NCBI GenBank assembly: GCA_964600845.1
Contig: CAZRJW010000033.1
Coordinates: 1 to 9,643 of the forward strand
Direction: 5' to 3'
Length of the DNA stretch: 9,643 nt
From: JAGOTP01 sp964600845
Lineage (GTDB): Bacteria > Patescibacteriota > Patescibacteriia > 2-12-FULL-60-25
Shown: positions 1 through 6,900 of the stretch, in pieces
Layout: every line of letters begins with the position of its first letter
Position numbering within the stretch: position 1 is the stretch's first letter
Position numbers and translations under genes: made by a program
Notes under the pieces: generated by a model
The model's input: only the letters and a program-made list of their open reading frames with translations
What the model was told of the DNA's origin: nothing
Databases searched by the model: none

Positions 1-852
1 AATATCGAAGTTTCTGCTCGGCCAATTACAGGTGGGGCTACAGGCCGGCCTGCGGGAGAATTCCGTGTCTCAAATGGCTACACGACGGTTGAATTTGTAA
101 CGAACTTGGCTTGTGGAGTGAATAGCTGTGGTCGCCAAATCTTCTGTTTGCCTTCCGATGCCGCGGTACGCGTGGATGCGAAGGCAGCCTCCCTTGAGGC
201 GCCTGGGAGTCCTCAGGCGGCGATCGTGCGGGGTTTATATGACGGCTTAGTCGACGCCGCGAGTAACTCACTCGACGGAAACGGAAACGGAACGGCAGAA
301 GGCCCAACGCCTGGTCGTACAGTGACGTCAACCTCAGACAACTACAGCTATTCCTTCCGAACACTGACAACTCCGGATCGAAGTGCGCCGTTTGTGCGCG
401 CCTTCACACCTGCTCCAGAGACGGGCCTGATCGCGGTCGACCAGCCGCCGAGCGCAGACTTCAACGGGATTTTGCAAGCGTCGACAGTTCACTCGGGAAA
501 TATCAAATTATTGAACAACGAACCCGTTTCTGACACCTTCTGGTTCCGTCCAAGAATGGTAAACTTGATCGGGACGCGTCCCGTTACGCCAGGAGAGAAT
601 GCTTCTTCCAGTCGTATGTTGATCGATCATCGTGTATACGCCGCTGCAACTCCGCGCTTCTCGCCAGAGTATTACCCTTCGATCGGATCGGGTGTCCAAA
701 ACATCTATCAGAATTGTTTCAATCCGACTGGTTCTGACGCGACAACACAAGAGTGTCGTGGAACGGCGGATCGTCCGAACTGCTGCTTTGTGAATGGTGT
801 TGCTACACCGAGTGCAAGTGCCTGTCCTTACCCAACTACCCCACGGTCATGA
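1..852 (+). CDS. C-terminal part of an Ig-like (Big_5/SbsA-like), Cys-containing surface protein, 5' truncated by window
   Basis: The frame is open from base 1 to the TGA at 850-852, giving 283 residues. The true start lies upstream; the TTG at 106 has no special support as a start. The first part carries a Cys motif (CGVNSCGRQIFCLP) followed by GLVDAASNSLDGNGNGTAEG and a strand ending YSYSFRT. This is how SbsA-type Ig-like (Big_5) domains usually close. A second Ig-like domain follows, with PDRSAPFVRAFTPAPETG, then FNGILQASTVHSGNIKLL. The C-terminus is a short Cys region with a CC pair (NCCFVNG) and ends PTTPRS. No C-terminal membrane helix, LPXTG or other sorting signal is visible. The same kinds of module occur in the downstream giant protein, so the two are probably related in architecture. 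The likely role is an exported structural or adhesive surface protein. Function and export are inferred, because the N-terminus is not in the window. Confidence 0.85.
   Translation, partial: NIEVSARPITGGATGRPAGEFRVSNGYTTVEFVTNLACGVNSCGRQIFCLPSDAAVRVDAKAASLEAPGSPQAAIVRGLYDGLVDAASNSLDGNGNGTAEGPTPGRTVTSTSDNYSYSFRTLTTPDRSAPFVRAFTPAPETGLIAVDQPPSADFNGILQASTVHSGNIKLLNNEPVSDTFWFRPRMVNLIGTRPVTPGENASSSRMLIDHRVYAAATPRFSPEYYPSIGSGVQNIYQNCFNPTGSDATTQECRGTADRPNCCFVNGVATPSASACPYPTTPRS
849..852 (+). promoter_or_regulatory. ATGA stop/start overlap (translational coupling site)
   Basis: The upstream gene ends with TGA at 850-852 and the giant gene starts with ATG at 849-851. The 20 bases before the ATG are pyrimidine-rich and contain no AGGAGG-like element. 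Initiation therefore probably depends on ribosomes finishing the upstream gene. This implies co-transcription and matched expression of the two surface proteins. The overlap is seen directly; the coupling is inferred. Confidence 0.8.
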
Positions 853-944
853 ACCTTCGTCGCCTCTTCTCTCTGGTCGGAATAGCCCTCGCTTTTGGCG
901 GTGGTCTATTCTTTTCCCACACTTCCCCGGTACTCGCGCAGGCG
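849..944 (+). other. Signal peptide of the giant protein (residues 1-32)
   Basis: Residues 1-5 (MNLRR) are positively charged. A hydrophobic stretch follows (LFSLVGIALAFGGGLFF), then a polar end, SHTSPVLAQA. The AQA at 30-32 fits a signal peptidase I site before D33; cleavage after A30 is also possible. No lipobox Cys is present. This supports Sec-dependent export. Confidence 0.85.
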
Positions 945-3900
945 GATGTCGCTCTGACTCAGGTTGGAGAGGAGGCGCAGCTCGGATCAGCTGATCCGCA
1001 AGTGGTTGCGGGACGGTTGATTAATATGTTTCTCGGGGCGATGGGGATTGTATTGTTGGGCCTGGTCTTATACGCAGGTTTCCTCTGGATGACAGCGGGA
1101 GGTGATACGGAAAAAGTAGAAAAAGCCCAGAAAACAATTCGGAATGCGATTATCGGGTTGTTGATCATTGCGTGTTCCTGGGCGTTCGTAACGTTTGTCC
1201 TGAAGAGTCTCGGAGACGCAGTGGGAGAGGGGGATGGGATTGTGACAACCGGTGGATTGGGCAGTGCAGGAACACTTGGAGCGGCCGGTGGATCGCTCTC
1301 GTTCCAGCTGCGTTCAATTACGCCTGCTGGTCCAGTGCGTATTCGGAACGTCCAAGTTCGGTTCTTGTTAAGTCGTGAAGTGTTAGCGTCAACGGCAACG
1401 AGCTCGATTAAAGTTATTCGCGCTTCGGATAATCAAGCGGTGGATGGATTGGTCGCCGTCGATGGAAGTTTGGTGACGTTTGTACCGACAGAAGCGTGTC
1501 CAGCACCGAATGGGGCGCGTAAATGTTTTGCAGAAAACACGGACTATATCGCGAAGATCGAGCCGACGCTTCGTTCGCGTTCTGGATTGACGATCGCCTG
1601 TGGGCGAAATGTTCCTCCGTGTGAAATGCGGTTCAAGACGGGGACGCTGATCGATGGAAGTGCTCCTACCTCAACGATCACGACTCCACTGGACGGTCAG
1701 GGAATTCCGCTTGGCGATACGGTGCGTGTCACTGTTCGTTCAAGTGATGATGGCGGAATCTCATTAACGGATGTGTTGGTTGATGGTCGTGTCATTGGAA
1801 GCGACCCGGGTGCCGCCAGCTCAACGCCGACGCAATACGATGCGACGGTGCTTTGGGATACGCGTGGAGTCGCGACAGGAACGCATCGGATCGAGGCGCG
1901 TGTGTGGGATGTGGATTCAAATACGGTCACAACTACACCGGTTACGGTCGTGATTCGTCCACGAAACTTCTTTAATGGCGTTCAGGATGGTCCAGGGGTA
2001 GGGGGCAGTGGGGCAGGGGCTGGTGGTGCCGGAGGAGTAAATGGTACCGGTTCAGGTACTGGTTCTGGGGGGTCAGGTTCTGGAACGGGTTCTGGTTCCG
2101 GTTCGGGAAGTGGGGCAGCAGGTGGCTCTAACGGTGTTGGCTCAGGTGGAGCTGGTGGTGCTGGTCTATACGGAGAAACAGGGGTCGATTGCGGAGGTCC
2201 TTCAGGGGGAGGTTGTGCGGGTGCGGCGTGTACGCGCGCCTATGAATGTGCGAGCGGGATGTGTAGCTCGGGTCGCTGCGTAGAGCAGCCGGTTATCGGT
2301 TCATTCAGTCCAGCGGATGGACGTCCAGGAACATTCGTGACCATTACCGGTGCGAATTTCGGGACAACTCCGGGTCAAGTGACCTTCGGAGGCCGTACTG
2401 CGACCGCTCCAGCCTCCTGTTCAGCGAGTGCGAGTTCTTGGTCGGCGACGCAGATCGTTGTAGCTGTTCCAGAAGGAGCGACTACGAGTTCGATTCAGGT
2501 TACGCACGGTGGGAATCGTTTATCTGATGCGACAAACGACGAACGTGGCCCACGCTTGGCGGACTTCCGTGTGAGTGGCGTAGCTCGTCCGGGTCTGTGT
2601 ACGATTCGTCCAGGCTCTGGAACGGTTGGCGATCGTGCTCGTCTGGCGGTTGCTGGGGTAAACCTCGGGGTAACTGCTGGTCAGTTGTATTTCAATAATC
2701 AAACGGCAGAAATTTCGGCTTGGCGTCCAACAGGGATCGATTTGTCGGCTCCTCTTGTTCCGCCAGGAAGCTATGCAGTGCGTGCACGTGTTGGAACGCT
2801 TGAGTCGAACCCGATCACCTTCCAGTTCAATGATCGTATTATTACGTCGCCACCTACGATCGATAGTCTTCGTCCGGCGACAGGAACGGTTGGGTCGTAT
2901 GTAACGCTGGTAGGTCGAAATTTCGGAAACGCAGGCCGCGTCTTCTTCCGCAATCCGCTCACGAATGGATTGGGCGAAGCGGATACGCGCTTCCCTGCGC
3001 AGTGCGGAAGCGGTTTCTGGGGGGATACAGCGGTTATGGTAAAGGTCCCACGTGCTTTGCGTGGAGGATTGGGCGAAGAGCAGTTAGTGCGATCGGGTCG
3101 TTACGAAATTTACCTCCAACGTGATGGGATTACGGTGAGTAACCGAGTTCCGTTTACGGTTTTGGATGGAATGCCTGGGCCGGGAATCTGTTCTATTCAA
3201 CCAGCGGCCGGTCCGGTTGGAACGGGGATCACGATTTTAGGGGAGAACTTTGGAACAAGTGTTGGATCCGTGACCTTTGCGGGAACAACCACTACCCGAC
3301 CAGCTGCCTTCCTTACGAGCGAGAGCTGGCGTGAAGGGGAGATTCGTACACGTGTTCCAGCGGGTGCATCAACCGGTATGGTGCGCGTTTCGGTGGCGGG
3401 TCAACAGTCGAATGATGCGTTCTTCTCGGTTGCAAGCTGTCTGACGAGCCCAGGGATCTGCGGAGCTTCACTTGCATGTTGTCCAGATGGAAGCTGTGCG
3501 GTTGGGGGTGTTTGTCAGGCTCTGAGTATCGCTACGAGTACGTTCGCTTGGAGAACATCTACCGGTCGCATCTATCAGCATCCACGTGTCGTGGAAGAAT
3601 GTAATAATGAAGAGCCACCTTCTCCAAGTCCACGGAGTCTTTCGACCTGTGTGAATGCTCAGGCTGTAGTGCGCTTTACAACACACATCGAGCGTTCAAC
3701 GATTACCCCAAGTACGGTGATTGTTCGTCGCTGTACGGGAACAACAGGGGATGTTTGTGCAACGGGGACACCTGAAATCGTTCCTGGAACGCTTGGATTT
3801 GTGACGGGTCTTACGCAAGATCACTTGGTCTTTACTCCCGCTGGGAACGTCTTTGCGCCAAGCAGTACGTATCAGATTATCCTCACAACGGGTATTCGTT

Positions 3901-6900
3901 CGACGAGTGCCGAGGGAAGTCGTGCCATGTTAGAAAATGCGGAACTGTATGGTCGTGGCAATGCCTACGCCTATCGCTTCCGAACGAAAGCAGCAAGCGA
4001 CTTGTGTACGGCAGGTTCCGTTTCTGTTGTGCCGGCAAACTGGTTAATGGAAAATATTGGTGACCGGAAAGAGGACTATACCGTGAGCGCCCGTGCTTCG
4101 GATGACATGTGTGTGCAGATTAACGGTGCGACCTTGGGCTGGGGATGGAGTTTGGCAGGAGCTCCGGGCCGTGCGTCGATTGAACCTTCGACGCGTGACT
4201 TGGTGGGCGCACCTCTTGATCCATCGAGAACGGATATCGTCACGGTTGTTGGTCGTGGAGCGACGGATCGTGATCCAGTCTTGGTCAACGTCGATCTGAC
4301 GCGACCTGCGCCTCCGCTTCCTGTACGTGGAACGGGTCGTCTGACGATTCGTCTTACCCCTCCGCGTGTGGTCTCGTACGCGCCAAATTGTAATGAAGCC
4401 TGTGTGAATGCTGCGGTTTGGGCAAAGTTCAATGTAGCGATGGATCGGGATAGTTTGTTCCGGACAGTGGGCGGACGTCGTGTGCCAAACGTAGAAATCA
4501 AGCGTTGTACGAATGAGTCCTGTCGTGAAACAGACCGTACATTGGATTTGTCTGAGGCGATTATCGATCTGATGACGCCTGCTGGCACGTTTGCGACCGA
4601 TACCATGATGAAGATCGAGCCGTCGATCCTCTCGCCTGAGCGCGATCCAGAAACGGGCGGGCCGGTTCGGACGAGTCAATTTGAACCAGGGAAGTTCTAT
4701 ACCGCAACGATTATTGGAGGTGTGACAGGGGTACGTTCCGCCTATGGCAACTTACCGCTTACCGAGCTCAATAATTCTGATCCAGTCGGGTTTACCTGGA
4801 AATTCCGAGTGAAGACGGGCCCAACCGCCTACTGTACCGCCGCACGCGTCGAAGTGGCACCTAGCCAGAAATACGAAGTTGCCTTTGGCATGCGCCAGCT
4901 CTTCATTGCGAGCCCAATTAGCTCGCCAGATACCTGTAGCCGAGATGGGCAGATGTTGATTTCAGAACGTAGTACAAGCTGGACGAGCTCTGATCGTCTT
5001 GTTGCGGACTTTGTTCAGATCGGATCCACTCGTTCCAGTGTTTCATTGGTGGATCGTTTGCCAGAGTTTTGTACTAATCAGTGTTTGAATGCGGGTTCGA
5101 ATGGTGTCTTCGGTCAAACAGCGACGTGTGGAAATAATACAGTTGAAACAACGGATACGAATTTCTGCCGCCGTCGTTCAGACTCGACACGTGCGTGTGA
5201 GGTGGGGAATGCCGACTGTGTCACCCGTTTGGGCGGAACGTGTCTCTTGTTGCCGGAAGGCTCAGAAGATGCGGAAGAGTGTGATAATGGAACAAGTAAC
5301 GGTCCGTCGGGTGAATGTTCTGCGACTTGTCTGATGAATCCCGTACGACGTGTCACAGACACTCCTGCAGGAACCTGTGGAAACGGATCGCTTCAGCGCG
5401 GAGAACAATGTGATACGGGTCGTGTATGTGTAGGAGGTCCAACGCCAGGCCGTGACTGTACATCTGACCCCGCTTCGTGTGGTACGGGCGGCGCTTGTCA
5501 GGTAGTTGAACGTCGTGGATGTAGCGTGAATTGTCAGGCGCTTGGGGCGAGCCGCGGAGGATCAACTTGTGGAAATGGAGACGTTTCAGACGGTGAAACC
5601 TGTGATTATCGCTCAGATCAGGTTGGATCAGGTTGTACAGACCAATGTCTCCATCGCGGTTCATCGAACGTTGAGCGTCGTATGTGTGGAAATGGTCGTA
5701 TTGAACCAGGTGAATCGTGTGAGGCCCCATTTGGAACAACCTGTAATCCTCAAACCTGTTTGAATATCGGAACAGGTCAGTGTGGAAATGGCGTAACAGC
5801 GGGTTGTTGTGGAAATAGCCGAGTAGAAGCCGGTGAAGATTGTGATGGGGGTCCTGGCTGTTCTGCGCGATGTCTGAAGCAAGGTTCAAGTCCAAGTTAT
5901 CCGCAGCCATCGCTGTGTGGAGATCGTGTTGTTGGGACCGGTGAGCAGTGTGATGCGCCTACCTCCGGTCGTATCGAAACAGGGGATGGTCTCACGGGTC
6001 GCTTCGAGATCACGAACCGTCAACTCTTCGAAATCGTTGGTTTGCGTGAGCCAAGACCAGAAGAGATGGCTCGCAACGCAGGTCGCATGACCTCCACGAT
6101 CGGTGCGCGCTACATGACTCGTGATGGTCAGGCGACATATGGGGTGCAATGTAACTTCACACGAGAAGCGGACTGTCGGACCCTAGGAACGGGTCTGACA
6201 TCAGGTGGGTGTTGTGCGGTTCGTCCAACGGCAACCCCGTATCCTCGCGCCGGTTCAACGGACGTTTGTCGAAACGTGCTGATTACGGCGACCTTCAATC
6301 AGTTGATGGATGAAACGTCGGTTCGCGGAAACTTCCTCGTGTCGTCGCAAGCTGTAGCAGATACGTGTCCAACGGGTACGACGCGCTTAGACCGAGCAGT
6401 CCCAACCGCCTTCAACTGGTCAACACCTGTACGTTCGTTCATTGAGCTTGTGAAGTCCTGGTTTGCACCAGCGACGGCAGCAGAAAACAGCCCATGGTGC
6501 GTTGGAACAGCAAAGGGAACGGTTGTCTTTGAGCGAGATGATGTTGCTCGTCAAACAACGGCAGCGTTGCTCTTGGATGAAGCATTGGTCGCGAATACGC
6601 AGTATCAAGTTACGTTACTCGGTGATCCGGCGATTCTGACGGCGACCACGTCGTCTACGCGTCGCGGATTGCGCGGAGCGAACGGAATTTATGCGAACGG
6701 AAATATTTCCTGGCGTTTCACGACAGGTGAGCGCGTGTGTACGATCGATGAATTACGCTTAACGGATACGTACGCGGCACGTCCTACGATCTTCTATAAG
6801 TCGAATGAAGCCCACCGCTATATCGGTCGAGCGGTTTCCTATCATCGAGAAGAGGTGGTGCCGCTTTCGCCAATCCGAGGTTTGTATGATTGGGCTTGGC

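Noticed and set aside
106..108. TTG as the start of the first gene
   Set aside because: The frame is open back to base 1 and the Ig-like pattern continues upstream of it, so the gene is truncated by the window edge.
753..755. Upstream in-frame GTG as alternative start of the giant gene
   Set aside because: It would put 32 Cys/Trp-rich residues ahead of a textbook signal peptide and overlap the upstream gene by 100 bases.
735..852. Frameshift joining the two genes into one protein
   Set aside because: The second gene begins with a complete signal peptide and pilin-like hairpin, which makes an internal fusion point unlikely.
794..994. Plus-strand 66-codon frame crossing the gene junction
   Set aside because: It overlaps the end of one well-supported gene and the signal peptide of the next, and has no motif or ribosome site.
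4044..4679. Antisense open frame of 211 codons
   Set aside because: It lies wholly inside the giant gene, has R/T-rich low-quality protein with no motif, and arises from the sense codon bias (CGT, ACG, GGA), which leaves few antisense stops.
5353..5910. Antisense open frame of 185 codons
   Set aside because: It is the complement of Cys-rich cluster A, and its H/D/L-rich composition mirrors the sense repeats.
6477..6539. Hydrophobic SFIELVKSWFAP area as an internal membrane helix
   Set aside because: The stretch (about 6447-6482, just before this point) is only about a dozen residues, contains E and K, and is followed by polar sequence. It fits a loop or helix of the Ig-like domain better.
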